Positions 35,411 to 45,161 are shown, counted from the stretch's first letter. The stretch: 64,000 bases of DNA from Lactonifactor longoviformis DSM 17459 (GCF_900129135.1 NZ_FQVI01000001.1:429085-493084); one strand, 5' to 3'. Notes: generated by a model from the sequence alone, not told the origin. Program-made: numbers and translations.

Positions 35411-36433
35411 GTCGTCCCACTCTTCCAAAAACTTTTCCACCCTCACCTGTGCATTTTCTTTCAGATTGTAATAATAAAACCGGAAGTCGAACCTGTGAAA
35501 TATCCCCAGGGGAAAGTGTTCCACGTCAGAGCTGTGATACACTGCCGGATCCACGGTTGAGCAGATCACCGTCCCCCGCTCTTTGTCGATCCTTGCATCT
35601 GCAAATCCCTCCAGCTTCTGTTCCCGCCCCTCTGCTTTGATGAGGGAGCCGGCATTCTCAGAAGCAGAAGCCGGGGTCTCGTCTCTGGTCCAGGAGATAG
35701 GGTTGATACAGACGGCACCCGGCAGAACGGTAGGATTTTTTTCTGTCATCCCCGGAGCCTCTGTATTGTAGGAAATAATCACCCCGGTATCCTCCGGCCC
35801 CTCGGCAAATTTCAGGTAGGGATGCTCCTCAAGCTCCTGCTCCGTGACAGAGAATCCGATCACATAGGCAGCCACCATCCGCTTATATACCTCAGGATTC
35901 TTATCCATATAGTCAAACAGTATCTCCTTGACCATCACTGCGCCCTGGGAATGGCCCACTAAAAGAAAGGGCCTGCCCTGATTGTAGTGTTTAATGTAGT
36001 AATCAAACGCAGCTATCACGTCCGTTTTTGGCACGCCTCCGTAGTACGCCATCTGCTCCTCCTGATCCCTGTCCAGGATAAACGCCGCCTCAACCTGGCG
36101 GTAATAGGGTGCATACAGGTTTCCGGCCATATCGAAAGCCCTGGCCTGGGAAGCCGCCACACTCCTGGCCCGCTTTCTCATATTCTTTGCCTGTATGGTA
36201 CTGACAGGATAATCCTTTTTATCCTTTCTTGCCCAGCTGGTGGGATAGAGATAAAAGACATCCGCAGGCTTCTGCCCCTTCTCCTCCAGCAGCATCCAGT
36301 TTTTCTCTTTTGCATAATTGGAGGGAATGATCTCCTCTCCTGCAACAGGAACATGGGAATTGCCGTCCTGTGCCCCGCAGCCGCCCAGAGCCAGAAGGAA
36401 CAGAAAAATGATGCACAGCAGTTTTTTTCTCAT
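35405..36433 (-). CDS. DUF3089 lipoprotein, alpha/beta hydrolase fold, 342 aa
   Basis: A lipoprotein signal peptide ends in the lipobox LGGC (Cys at 19). The mature part carries the nucleophile elbow VGHSQGA (Ser about 162) and the DVFYLYPT start typical of DUF3089 proteins, which are predicted surface esterases or peptidases of unknown substrate. The stop codon lies in the first bases of the palindromic element, so insertion of that element may have shaped the C-terminus. It is monocistronic, downstream of yqeC. Confidence 0.82.
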   Translation of the reverse strand: MRKKLLCIIFLFLLALGGCGAQDGNSHVPVAGEEIIPSNYAKEKNWMLLEEKGQKPADVFYLYPTSWARKDKKDYPVSTIQAKNMRKRARSVAASQARAFDMAGNLYAPYYRQVEAAFILDRDQEEQMAYYGGVPKTDVIAAFDYYIKHYNQGRPFLLVGHSQGAVMVKEILFDYMDKNPEVYKRMVAAYVIGFSVTEQELEEHPYLKFAEGPEDTGVIISYNTEAPGMTEKNPTVLPGAVCINPISWTRDETPASASENAGSLIKAEGREQKLEGFADARIDKERGTVICSTVDPAVYHSSDVEHFPLGIFHRFDFRFYYYNLKENAQVRVEKFLEEWDDE

Positions 36434-36526
36434 GACAGTACTCCTCTCATGGTATTCTTTCTATTATACCCGGGCAGCGCTCCTTGGTGCATACTCTGCG
36501 GGCGGATATACAGCTCCGGCTGTATA

Positions 36527-37246
36527 TTAAAATGCACTATCATAAGTTTTGCCCTTTGACAGAGAAGTAATCACCACCGGCGCATCTTTTATAGACTGCC
36601 TGCACCTTTCAGCCTTTTCCCGCCGCTCCCTGGTATCTCCCTGGTTCAGAACTACCGTGACAGGGATCCCCTTCCCGCGCTCTCTCAGAGGGAATAGATA
36701 TCCCTCCCTGAGCAGCACAGCCAGGTCTTCCGGGGAGAGCCTGTGATCCGGTCTGCAATTCAATATCCGGCCCGCCAGTTCTCTGCGGTGGCATACCTTC
36801 CCCAGCTCCTCTCCCAGGCAGGAAAGTCCGGCGACCAAAAGTATTCTCGTAGTCTGAGGTACAATCACCGGCTCGTGCGAGGCCGGTACCTTTACAGGCA
36901 GTCCCCGGGAGCCGTCCCCCTCTATGAGGGTAACATCTGCCGCGTCTATTCCCCGGGCGAGGACATCCCCGGGAAGCCCTTTTATTTTATCTGCACCGCC
37001 CTCTTTCACCGGGATTCCCGCAGCCGCATATCCTGTGTCTTCCAGTGTCTGCAGAATCTCCTCTGCCGTTCCTCCCAGGCAGGCGCCTGTCTGGGGCATT
37101 CTCATATGGGTGGTTGTAGTCACCAGCACACGTTTTCCCGCACTTTTATATTTCTCCGCTAAATAACGGATGCAGGTAGATTTCCCACCTGCACCTATCA
37201 CTGTTATAATCTCTTTTTCTCTCGTCAGCTCTTCCCAGTCATTCAC
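36527..37246 (-). CDS. yqeC: Selenium cofactor maturation protein YqeC, 239 aa
   Basis: A P-loop protein of the selenium-dependent molybdenum hydroxylase system. Walker A is VIGAGGKST near the N-terminus, followed by VLVTTTTHM and LIEGDGSRGLPVK. The start is a GTG at 37246 whose last bases overlap the yqeB stop (GTGA), i.e. translational coupling; a longer frame to 37336 overlaps yqeB and is unlikely. The role in inserting or activating selenium in the cofactor is inferred from genomic association rather than enzymology. It is the last gene of the xanthine dehydrogenase operon. Confidence 0.87.
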   Translation of the reverse strand: MNDWEELTREKEIITVIGAGGKSTCIRYLAEKYKSAGKRVLVTTTTHMRMPQTGACLGGTAEEILQTLEDTGYAAAGIPVKEGGADKIKGLPGDVLARGIDAADVTLIEGDGSRGLPVKVPASHEPVIVPQTTRILLVAGLSCLGEELGKVCHRRELAGRILNCRPDHRLSPEDLAVLLREGYLFPLRERGKGIPVTVVLNQGDTRERREKAERCRQSIKDAPVVITSLSKGKTYDSAF

Positions 37247-38100
37247 TTTTTCTCTCCTTCGCAAAACCGGCCATACCTGCCTGCGTCCCCCTTTTCCCAG
37301 GCACACACAAGCTCCAGCACACTTCCGGCAATACACCTTGCCTTGTCGGAAATCGTATCACAGTACTGTACGGCATCCTCTCTCGGGTCTATATCGGCAA
37401 TCTTAAAGCCCTCCGTCACCGGGAATCCTTCCCGTATCATGCCTCTTACCACCCCTGAAATGCTGGCTCTCACCGGAATCCAGGTCTTGGAATCCCCTGC
37501 ATTATTCTGGATTTTACCTATGAGACGATCCTTTTCCACCCATTCACCAATCCCGGCCAGAGGGGAAAACCTTCCCGTCCCCCCGGCATGAATCACCCGT
37601 TCTTTACCGTAACCCTCGATGATTCCAGGAATCCCGGTATTGGGTACAGCACTTCCCCTGGAAATAATCCGGCCAAGATCATGCCCCCGCATAGTCTCGA
37701 TGACGTAATGGGCATCCTCACCTGCTGTGAATCCCGGTCCCAGGGCAATGGTAAGATTCCCCATATCCCGCCTGGTGCCCATATTCCGTTTTGCCAAAAT
37801 GGCATCGATTAAAACGTCCGGGTGATATTCCCTCAGGATATCACCCAGGGGATCCACCAGAAGTACGGGGGAACGGGGGGACACCGTTCTCTGTGCCTCT
37901 CTCCAATCCTTTGCCAGACGGCAGGTAATGCCTTCGACGGTCATCCTTCCCTCATAGACAGCTTCGCAGAAGGAAACCTTCCTGCGGATGGCAGACGGCT
38001 GTTCGGTCTCCAGGATAATGACCGGATATCCGCTTCTGCACAGACGGTGGATCGTCCCGGTCGCAAGATCCCCTCCCCCTCTGACAATTACTGGTTTCAT
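37243..38100 (-). CDS. yqeB: Selenium-dependent molybdenum hydroxylase maturation protein YqeB, 285 aa
   Basis: An XdhC-related Rossmann protein. The N-terminus VIVRGGGDLATGTIHRL and the conserved ALGPGFTAGED and GIIEGYGKERV segments match the YqeB (EF2563) family that always accompanies selenium-dependent hydroxylases. It lies 12 bp after yedF. By analogy with XdhC, it probably modifies the molybdenum centre (here with selenium) and delivers it to the xanthine dehydrogenase encoded upstream. Confidence 0.9.
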   Translation of the reverse strand: MKPVIVRGGGDLATGTIHRLCRSGYPVIILETEQPSAIRRKVSFCEAVYEGRMTVEGITCRLAKDWREAQRTVSPRSPVLLVDPLGDILREYHPDVLIDAILAKRNMGTRRDMGNLTIALGPGFTAGEDAHYVIETMRGHDLGRIISRGSAVPNTGIPGIIEGYGKERVIHAGGTGRFSPLAGIGEWVEKDRLIGKIQNNAGDSKTWIPVRASISGVVRGMIREGFPVTEGFKIADIDPREDAVQYCDTISDKARCIAGSVLELVCAWEKGDAGRYGRFCEGEKK

Positions 38101-38112
38101 CTTCCGTTCTCC

Positions 38113-38727
38113 TTATGGTCTAATGATTTTGGCTGCCTCGGCCTGTGTCTCTGCAATCACATACATATTCGTAACCGTACCGGCAGCCAGCTTCTCTCCC
38201 AGCCCGTAATGGTTCAGGCAGGTACCGCAGGTCAAAACAGCAGTGCCGGCCTGCTCCAGTGCCCGGAGGTCTTCCGCCGAATCCGATCCCTCACAGGAAA
38301 GCTTAGCCCCGCCGTTGTACAGAAGCACCGTTTTGGGCGGAACGGGCAGCTGGGTAAGGGCATAGATAAATCCCTTCATCAGTGTTCTGCCCAGTGCCTC
38401 ATCTCCCTCCCCCATCTTATCTGAACTTATGACCACTACCGTGTTTTCCTCCGGCCGGCAGCAATTTTCATATGCAGGCTGAGAGGCAGGATGCTCTCTT
38501 CCCTCCCCGGTGACTGTGATACGGACCTCATACAGTTTCTCACCCTTCTGAACGGATGCATACTCTGCATTCTGGGATACGGCCAGCTTCTGCAGATTGC
38601 TCACTGCAATCTCATTATCTACCTGTACAAGCAGCACCGTTCCGGGTGCGGCTTCGTCCATTGCTTTTTTTGTCATGATCACTGGTTTCGGACACTGCTG
38701 TCCTCTGGCATCGATTGTTTTTTCCAT
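38113..38727 (-). CDS. yedF: Selenium metabolism protein YedF, 204 aa
   Basis: A two-domain protein. The N-terminal TusA/SirA-like domain has the CP motif DARGQQCPKPV (Cys about 12). The C-terminal DsrE-like domain (about 90-204) has GFIYALTQLP and VLTCGTCLNHYG. Such fusions are found with selenium-utilising genes and may carry reduced selenium as a persulfide-like selenosulfide (inference). It is 15 bp from hydA and 12 bp from yqeB. Confidence 0.9.
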   Translation of the reverse strand: MEKTIDARGQQCPKPVIMTKKAMDEAAPGTVLLVQVDNEIAVSNLQKLAVSQNAEYASVQKGEKLYEVRITVTGEGREHPASQPAYENCCRPEENTVVVISSDKMGEGDEALGRTLMKGFIYALTQLPVPPKTVLLYNGGAKLSCEGSDSAEDLRALEQAGTAVLTCGTCLNHYGLGEKLAAGTVTNMYVIAETQAEAAKIIRP

Positions 38728-38742
38728 GTCTGCGGTTCTCCT

Positions 38743-40122
38743 TTAGTTGAAATCTGTCTGATATTTTCCCCGGGAAATATACTGTCCCTGCTTTTCTGAG
38801 ACCACCTTTCCCTGATCTACTACCAGATTACCACGCAGATAAACTTTGTCAATAGTGCCTTTCAGGTTCCAGCCCTCAAAGGGTGCATAATCCATATTAT
38901 ATTCCTGCGTCTTTGCCTCGATGACCCCTGGCTTATGCGGATCCAGAATCACAAGGTCGGCATCGCTTCCAGGCTCCAGACAGCCCTTTCTGGGATACAT
39001 GCCATAGAGCTTAGCCGGGTTTTCGGAGAGTACCCGGCACATTTCCTCTAAAGTCATTCTCCCCTCCTCTACCCCGTAGGTATAGAGCAGCACCCCCCTG
39101 GTCTCCACACCAGGCATACCGTTGGGTATCTTGGTAAAATCTTCTTTTCCCATCTCTTTCTGCGCCAGGGTGAAGCTGCAGTGGTCTGTGGAAACAGTCT
39201 GGATATCCCCTGTTTTTAAAGCTTCCCACAGGCATTCCTGATCTACCTTTTTCCTCAGCGGCGGCGAACACACATATTTGGCAGCCTCAAATCCATTCTT
39301 TTTATAGCAGCTCTCATCCAGAAGCAGGTACTGAGGACAGGTCTCTGCAAATACAATCTGCCCCCTCGCCCGGGCCCTCTGAATCTTGGCAAATGCCTCC
39401 CAGCAGGTCAGATGAACTACAATGACCGGGGCATCTGCCTCCTTGGCGATGGCAAGCAAGCGGTTTACCGCCTCTGCCTCCAGGCCTGCAGGACGCACTC
39501 TGGGGTGGGTATCCGGTCCCAGATGCCCGGCTGCTTTTGCCTCGGCAGTCAGAGCATCGATCACCTCAGCATTTTCACAGTGAACCCCGGCGATTCCCCC
39601 CTGTTTTTTCAGCTGCTTTAAGATACGGTAGAGTTCCCCGTCTCTCAGAAGCATATCCGGGTACGTCATATAGAGCTTGAATGTGCTCACCCCAGCGTCC
39701 AGCATAGCCTGAACCTGGGTCTCCCCGGCCCCTTCCAGATCGGAGATGGCCATATGGAACCCATAGTCGCAGGAACACCTTCCCTCCGCCTTTTTGTTCC
39801 AGTTTTCCAATGCCTCTTCCAGCGTCTCCCCCTTATACTGTGTGGCGAAGTCTACAATACAGGTAGTCCCCCCTGCAATAGCCGCACGGGTTCCTGAGTA
39901 AAAGTCATCTGCGGTAACCGTTCCGGCCACCGGCAGATCCATGTGGGTATGAGCATCAATAAATCCCGGGAAGATGAGCTTTCCTTTGGCATCCACTACC
40001 TGGGCTTCTCCGTCGCTTATCTTTGGAGATACTTCCCTGATGATTCCGTCTTCGATTAAAATGTCCTTTTTACAGCAGCCTACCCCTGACACTACTGTGC
40101 CGTGCTTTAGTAATTGCTTCAT
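38743..40122 (-). CDS. hydA: Dihydropyrimidinase / D-hydantoinase, 459 aa
   Basis: A cyclic amidohydrolase with a binuclear metal site. Visible ligands: HTHMD (His pair), the carbamylated lysine in TFKLYMTYPD, histidines in GVHCENAE and VVHLTCWE, and the aspartate in STDHCSF. The start is the ATG 7 bases after GGAGG. In selenium/purine loci HydA opens a ring intermediate of purine breakdown. It follows xdh by 62 bp. Confidence 0.92.
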   Translation of the reverse strand: MKQLLKHGTVVSGVGCCKKDILIEDGIIREVSPKISDGEAQVVDAKGKLIFPGFIDAHTHMDLPVAGTVTADDFYSGTRAAIAGGTTCIVDFATQYKGETLEEALENWNKKAEGRCSCDYGFHMAISDLEGAGETQVQAMLDAGVSTFKLYMTYPDMLLRDGELYRILKQLKKQGGIAGVHCENAEVIDALTAEAKAAGHLGPDTHPRVRPAGLEAEAVNRLLAIAKEADAPVIVVHLTCWEAFAKIQRARARGQIVFAETCPQYLLLDESCYKKNGFEAAKYVCSPPLRKKVDQECLWEALKTGDIQTVSTDHCSFTLAQKEMGKEDFTKIPNGMPGVETRGVLLYTYGVEEGRMTLEEMCRVLSENPAKLYGMYPRKGCLEPGSDADLVILDPHKPGVIEAKTQEYNMDYAPFEGWNLKGTIDKVYLRGNLVVDQGKVVSEKQGQYISRGKYQTDFN

Positions 40123-40184
40123 CCTCATTCCTCCATTTCCATCTTCATCCATACATCCGAAACCCGGTGAATGGTTTTCTGTAA

Positions 40185-42746
40185 TTATTTAGCTTTCCTG
40201 TAGAATGTATTCTCCAACGGGAGCCTTGTTCGCTCGATTCCGTCATAACGGTAATAGGCATGGGCACAGGCGGGAGCTGTGGGAACGGAAGAGATTTCTC
40301 CTACACCCTTAGCTCCGCAGGCTTCCTCCAGCACTTCCTCGGAAGTAATCAGGATAGCCTGAACCGGCGGTGTCTGACTGGCTCTGAAAAGTCCCAGTTT
40401 TCCATAATTCAGTGTAGGCCTTCCCTCCGCCATCGGGAAATCTTCTGTGAGGGCATATCCCAGTCCCATCACAACGCCTCCCTCCACCTGTCCCTCGCAG
40501 GACTGTACATTTACCACTGTTCCCACATCGTGGGCGGCAACTACCTCCGTTACCTTTCCTGCCTCATCCAGGATTACCACCTGGGTGGCATATCCATAGG
40601 CAATATGGCTGACCGGATTGGGCTTGGGAGAGCCCATAGGGTCTGTCTCCCCCAGGTATTCCCCGTAATAGCTGGTTCCTTCCAGCGCTTGCAGAGAGCC
40701 TTTCTCCTCCAGAGCCTCCCCAAGGAGTATTGATGCCCTTCTTGTGGCTTCCCCTGTAAACAAGGTCTGGCGGGACGCGGTGCTTGTTCCGGAATCAGGG
40801 GTTCTCTCTGTGTTAGGTCTCTCGTGAACCAGAAGCGCCGGGGCAAGTCCGGTCATCTCACACACAATGTGGATGGTCACAGTCCCCACGCCCTGTCCCA
40901 TACAGGCGGCGGAGGTAAGTATATGAACTTTGCCGTTCTCCACAGTAAGCCGGCATCTTCCGATATCAGGGATTCCCACGCCTACCCCGCTGTTCTTCAT
41001 ACAGGAGGCTATCCCCGCATACGGATGGGAATCATATACCTCTTTTACTGCCTCCAGGGTCTGGGCCAGGGCACAGTCCTTTGTGGCAATCTGCCCGTTG
41101 GGGAGCGTCTGCCCGGGCCGGATGGCATTTCTGTAGCGGATCTCCCAGGGAGTAATGCCAGCCATCTCCGCCAGCAGATTCAGATTGCATTCTGTGGCAA
41201 AGCAGCTCTGGGTCACCCCGAAGCCCCGGTATGCCCCAGCCGGAATATTGTTGGTATAAACCCCGTATCCCACAATGTCCACATTCTGATAATTATAAGG
41301 CCCGGCCGCGTGTGTACACGCCCGTTCCAGTACAGGTCCGCCTAAGGAAGCATATGCGCCGGTGTCGGAATAAAGCACTGCCTTCATCCCTGTGAGATAT
41401 CCGTTCTCATCGCAGGCTGTGGTAAAGTCCATCTCCATCGCATGGCGTTTTACATGCACCAGAAGACTTTCCTTTCTGGAAAACTTCACCTTTACCGGAC
41501 GCTTGGAAAGCCACGCCGCAAGAGCCGCATGGTGCTGGACACTCATATCTTCTTTACCCCCGAAGCCGCCCCCGACCAGCTTGCTCTCCACAACCACCTT
41601 TTCCGCAGGAAGCTGCAGAATGCTTGAAATCTCATGCTGTTCATCATACACAGACTGTCCTGCCGTGTAGAGGTGCACACCGTCCTCACCCTCAGGAAAT
41701 GCAATGGCACACTCCGGTTCCATAAATGCATGATCCGTAAAAGGTACGCTGTAATGCCGGGTTACCACATATTTTGAGCTGGCAATGGCACCCTCTGCGT
41801 CTCCTCTTTTGCACACCTTCTTTGTCAGAAGGTTGCCGCCCTCATGTACCTTCGGGGCGTCCTCCTTTAAGGCATCTATGGGATTCGTTACCGGAGGCAG
41901 CTCTTCTGCATCCACCTGGATCAGAGAAAGTACTTCCTCCAGATTCTCCTTATGATTCACAACTGCCAGCGCAATGGCATCTCCGATATACCTGGTAATT
42001 CCTCCCTCAGGAATCAAAACGTCCCAGTCCTGGACAATATGGCCGCAGATATTGTTGGGTACATCCTTGGCGGTATACACAGCCACACAGTCCTCGTGGG
42101 CCAGGGCGCGGGTGATATCTATCCGGTGAATCCTGGCTCTGGGATAGGGACTACGAAGCGCCTTTGCATAAGCCATATCCGGCAGGATAATATCGTCAAC
42201 AAATTCCCCGGTCCCTCTGACCTTTTCCTCCACATCCACCCGCTGAAACCGCTGGGTGAGTCCCAGATGCTTTGGCCCTTCCGGTATCATGCGTTTTTCC
42301 CTGAAATATTCTGCCGCCATAAGGATGGCATCCTCAATCTTCTGGTAGCCGGTGCACCTGCAGATGTTCCCGTGTATGGCCTTTTTTACTTCCTCCCTGG
42401 TAGGATACAGATTGGCATCCAGAAGTACTTTGGCAGAAATGATCATCCCCGGAATACAAAAGCCGCACTGAACGGCGCCCGCTTCCGCAAAGCAGTGGAC
42501 ATATACCTTCATCTCCTCCTCCGGGATTCCCTCCACGGTAGTAATGCTCTTTCCCTCCAGCTTTGAAAGCTTCAGAATACATGCCTTTCCTTTTTTTCCG
42601 TCTACAATTACGGTACAGGTTCCGCAGGTTCCCTCACTGCACCCCTCTTTCACCGCCGTCAGTCTCAGTTCATCCCTCAGATAGTCAATCAGTCTTCCGT
42701 CCCGGCTGCTCTGACATTCTTTTCCATTCACTTTAAATGTAAACAT
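40185..42746 (-). CDS. xdh: Selenium-dependent xanthine dehydrogenase, fused FeS and molybdopterin subunits, 853 aa
   Basis: Residues 1-155 form the 2x[2Fe-2S] part: CSEGTCGTC plus a later Cys, then CGFCIPGM and CRCTGY. Residues about 165-853 are the molybdenum domain: GGGFGGKED, MGQGVGTV and the catalytic glutamate in AKGVGEISS. No FAD domain is present, as in the Se-dependent XDH family, so electrons must go to a separate acceptor. It oxidises purines such as hypoxanthine and xanthine or acts in the reverse direction on urate. The downstream yedF-yqeB-yqeC genes supply the labile selenium ligand; mocA at 18.6 kb may supply the cofactor nucleotide. Confidence 0.93.
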   Translation of the reverse strand: MFTFKVNGKECQSSRDGRLIDYLRDELRLTAVKEGCSEGTCGTCTVIVDGKKGKACILKLSKLEGKSITTVEGIPEEEMKVYVHCFAEAGAVQCGFCIPGMIISAKVLLDANLYPTREEVKKAIHGNICRCTGYQKIEDAILMAAEYFREKRMIPEGPKHLGLTQRFQRVDVEEKVRGTGEFVDDIILPDMAYAKALRSPYPRARIHRIDITRALAHEDCVAVYTAKDVPNNICGHIVQDWDVLIPEGGITRYIGDAIALAVVNHKENLEEVLSLIQVDAEELPPVTNPIDALKEDAPKVHEGGNLLTKKVCKRGDAEGAIASSKYVVTRHYSVPFTDHAFMEPECAIAFPEGEDGVHLYTAGQSVYDEQHEISSILQLPAEKVVVESKLVGGGFGGKEDMSVQHHAALAAWLSKRPVKVKFSRKESLLVHVKRHAMEMDFTTACDENGYLTGMKAVLYSDTGAYASLGGPVLERACTHAAGPYNYQNVDIVGYGVYTNNIPAGAYRGFGVTQSCFATECNLNLLAEMAGITPWEIRYRNAIRPGQTLPNGQIATKDCALAQTLEAVKEVYDSHPYAGIASCMKNSGVGVGIPDIGRCRLTVENGKVHILTSAACMGQGVGTVTIHIVCEMTGLAPALLVHERPNTERTPDSGTSTASRQTLFTGEATRRASILLGEALEEKGSLQALEGTSYYGEYLGETDPMGSPKPNPVSHIAYGYATQVVILDEAGKVTEVVAAHDVGTVVNVQSCEGQVEGGVVMGLGYALTEDFPMAEGRPTLNYGKLGLFRASQTPPVQAILITSEEVLEEACGAKGVGEISSVPTAPACAHAYYRYDGIERTRLPLENTFYRKAK

Positions 42747-42772
42747 TCCTCAACCTCCCAATACCTTACTGC

Positions 42773-43009
42773 CTATACTAATGTTTCGTAAACCCCTTCT
42801 GCCTCAATCTGGCTGTCCTTCAGAAATCCTTCCAACGCCTGTCTGTCACTGATGTCTGCACACCAGGAGATACCGCAGCCCGCCGAGATTGCCCTGGGCA
42901 CCGGAATCAGCCTTCCCGGAAGGTTCCGCTCCCTGCATCCCTGCTCCATAGCCATAGCATGTGCTGTTGTATGAAACGTTATCACTAGTTTTAAGACTCT
43001 CTCCCGCAT
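42773..43009 (-). CDS. DUF3343 protein, 78 aa
   Basis: A small protein starting RERVLKLVITFHTTAHAMAME, with the GRLIPVPRAISAGCGISWC segment characteristic of DUF3343. DUF3343 genes accompany selenium-dependent enzymes and selenium-donor genes; the conserved cysteines in AGCGISWC may bind a chalcogen (inference). It is the first gene of the minus-strand purine operon, preceded by GAGGG and by the promoter at 43056-43084. Confidence 0.82.
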   Translation of the reverse strand: MRERVLKLVITFHTTAHAMAMEQGCRERNLPGRLIPVPRAISAGCGISWCADISDRQALEGFLKDSQIEAEGVYETLV

Positions 43010-43055
43010 GTAATTACCCTCTTCTTTGGTTTTATTTCTTGCTTATGATGCCTTA

Positions 43056-43084
43056 AATATACCACCTGATTATTTAAATAGCAA
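43056..43084 (-). promoter_or_regulatory. Promoter of the xanthine dehydrogenase operon
   Basis: On the minus strand TTGCTA (43084-43079), a 17-bp spacer and TATATT (43061-43056), 47 bp before the DUF3343 start. Confidence 0.7.
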
Positions 43085-43145
43085 TACTTCCGGGAAAGAA
43101 AATCAAAAAAGTTTTAGATTACCTAAATTTTTTTGTAAAAAACTC

Positions 43146-43173
43146 TTGTAATTTGAAAAAAGTGTGTTATGAT
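43146..43173 (+). promoter_or_regulatory. Promoter of the regulator-ygeXYW operon
   Basis: TTGTAA (43146-43151), a 16-bp spacer and TATGAT (43168-43173), 44 bp before the regulator start. It lies back to back with the minus-strand promoter, with about 60 bp of AT-rich DNA between that could bind the regulator. Confidence 0.7.
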
Positions 43174-43217
43174 GGACTTATAAACAACGTCTGGCAGCAC
43201 AGAGAAAGGAGTTTATT

Positions 43218-43850
43218 ATGGGACGACTGACCTTACTAAAACAAATTGCACATGGGCTGGCCCAGCAGTTCGGCTCAGACTGTGAAATTGTAATTCATGA
43301 CTTAAAAACCCAGGATCTGGAGCACTCGATTGTATACCTGGAAAACGGACATATCACCAACCGCAAGCTGGGCGACGGCCCTTCCAATGTAGTATTAAAA
43401 GCGCTCAAACAGGATCCCGACTCACTGGAAGACCGTGCCGGCTATCTCACCAAGACATCCGACGGCAGGATCTTAAAATCCTCCACCTTCTATATCCGGG
43501 ATGAACATGAGGTCATCCACTATATTTTCTCTATTAACTATGATATTACAAAGCTGATGATGGTAGAAACCGCCATCCACTCCTTTACAGACACCCAGGG
43601 AAAGGATACGGAGGCCAAGACCACAGAGATCACCAGAAATGTCAACGATCTGCTGGATCAGCTCATCGAAGAATCCGTGGCCCTTGTGGGCAAACCGGTG
43701 GCTCTTATGACAAAGGAAGATAAAGTAAAGGCCATTCAGTTTCTGAACGACTCCGGTGCATTTTTGATTACCAAATCCGGGGATAAGGTTGCTAATTATT
43801 TTGGAATTTCCAAATATACTTTATATAGTTATACCGATGTAAACAAGTAG
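43218..43850 (+). CDS. DauR/YheO-type PAS and helix-turn-helix regulator, 210 aa
   Basis: The N-terminal YheO-like PAS domain (QFGSDCEIVIHDL, then LKSSTFYIRDE) is followed by a C-terminal HTH_22 domain ending LITKSGDKVANYFGISKYTLYSYT. Family members such as DauR control amino acid catabolism. AAAGGAG precedes the ATG. Its position between the two halves of the purine locus makes it the likely switch for both promoters. Confidence 0.87.
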   Translation: MGRLTLLKQIAHGLAQQFGSDCEIVIHDLKTQDLEHSIVYLENGHITNRKLGDGPSNVVLKALKQDPDSLEDRAGYLTKTSDGRILKSSTFYIRDEHEVIHYIFSINYDITKLMMVETAIHSFTDTQGKDTEAKTTEITRNVNDLLDQLIEESVALVGKPVALMTKEDKVKAIQFLNDSGAFLITKSGDKVANYFGISKYTLYSYTDVNK

Positions 43851-43892
43851 CATAACCGATGCAGCAAAAATATTTTAGGAGGGATTTTTACA

Positions 43893-45101
43893 ATGGAACA
43901 AATGAAATGGACACCCAACGAGATGCCGAAGACAGATGACGCGCAGCTGTCTGTCATGTCTCTGGAAAACGTAGTGAAGGCAAGGACCTTTCACGAGAGC
44001 TTTCCCCAGTATTCCCAGACACCCCTTGCCCGCCTGCAGCACATGGCAGACTATCTCGGAATCAAAGAGCTGTACGTAAAGGATGAGTCCTACCGTTTCG
44101 GGCTGAACGCCTTCAAAGTGCTGGGCGGTTCCTTCGCCATGGCCCGTTACATAGCAAAACAGACAGGAAGAGATGTCTCTGCCCTGCCCTACAATGTTCT
44201 CACTTCTGAGGAACTGAGAAAAGAGTTCGGCCAGGCAACCTTTTTCACAGCCACAGACGGCAATCACGGCCGGGGGGTTGCATGGGCAGCCAATAAACTA
44301 GGCCAGAAATCCGTTGTACTGATGCCGAAAGGTTCCACCAAAACCCGTCTGGAAAACATTCGGAAAGAGAATGCCCAGGCTACCATAGAAGAAGTTAACT
44401 ACGACGAATGTGTCCGTATGGCCAATGCCCTGGCCGAAAAAACCCCCAACGGCGTTATGGTTCAGGATACCGCCTGGGACGGCTACGAAGAAATCCCCTC
44501 ATGGATTATGCAGGGTTACGGGACTATGGCTATGGAGGCGGACGAACAGCTTCATGAATATGGGTGTGAACGTCCCACTCACGTATTCATACAGGCCGGC
44601 GTGGGCTCCCTGGCAGGGGCTGTGCAGGGCTATTTTGCCAACAGGTATCCAAAGAATCCCCCGAAGGTTATTGTTATGGAGGCTTCTGTGGCTGACTGTC
44701 TCTACAAGGGAGCTATTGCCAAAGACGGCAGCGTCCGGTTTGTAGACGGGGATATGCAGACCATTATGGCCGGTCTTGCCTGCGGGGAACCCAATACCAT
44801 CTCCTGGGATATTCTGAAAAATCACGTGACAGCATTCCTCTCCTGCCCTGACTGGGTATCAGCCAAAGGCATGCGTATGCTGGCTGCCCCCTTCAAAGGA
44901 GATCCCCAGGTAGTCTCCGGGGAATCCGGCGCTGTGGGAATGGGAGTCATCGCTTCTGTCATGCAGATGGAGGAATACAGAGCGCTGAGAGAATTCCTTG
45001 CACTGGATGAGAACTCCAGGGTTCTCATGTTCTCCACAGAGGGCGACACCGACCCGGACCGCTACAAAGAAATTGTATGGGGCGGAAAGCAGTACGAATA
45101 G
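43893..45101 (+). CDS. ygeX: Diaminopropionate ammonia-lyase, 402 aa
   Basis: A fold-II PLP enzyme that converts 2,3-diaminopropionate to pyruvate and ammonia. The PLP lysine is in GLNAFKVLGGS (about residue 77), and the substrate loop in TDGNHGRGVAW. Length agrees with E. coli DpaL/YgeX (about 398 residues). AGGAGG precedes the start. In purine-degrading gut bacteria this gene belongs to the urate-degradation set, giving a route from the purine ring to pyruvate. Confidence 0.93.
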   Translation: MEQMKWTPNEMPKTDDAQLSVMSLENVVKARTFHESFPQYSQTPLARLQHMADYLGIKELYVKDESYRFGLNAFKVLGGSFAMARYIAKQTGRDVSALPYNVLTSEELRKEFGQATFFTATDGNHGRGVAWAANKLGQKSVVLMPKGSTKTRLENIRKENAQATIEEVNYDECVRMANALAEKTPNGVMVQDTAWDGYEEIPSWIMQGYGTMAMEADEQLHEYGCERPTHVFIQAGVGSLAGAVQGYFANRYPKNPPKVIVMEASVADCLYKGAIAKDGSVRFVDGDMQTIMAGLACGEPNTISWDILKNHVTAFLSCPDWVSAKGMRMLAAPFKGDPQVVSGESGAVGMGVIASVMQMEEYRALREFLALDENSRVLMFSTEGDTDPDRYKEIVWGGKQYE

Positions 45102-45161
45102 ACAGTGACCACGCAAACCAGAAAACAAGCAAATATATAGAAGGATTAGGAGGATATTACC

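Noticed and set aside
35247-35640. Overlapping proline/arginine-rich frames in and beside the palindromic element
   Set aside because: They run across the repeat arm and into the antisense of the DUF3089 gene, and have no start signal. They are by-products of the repeat.
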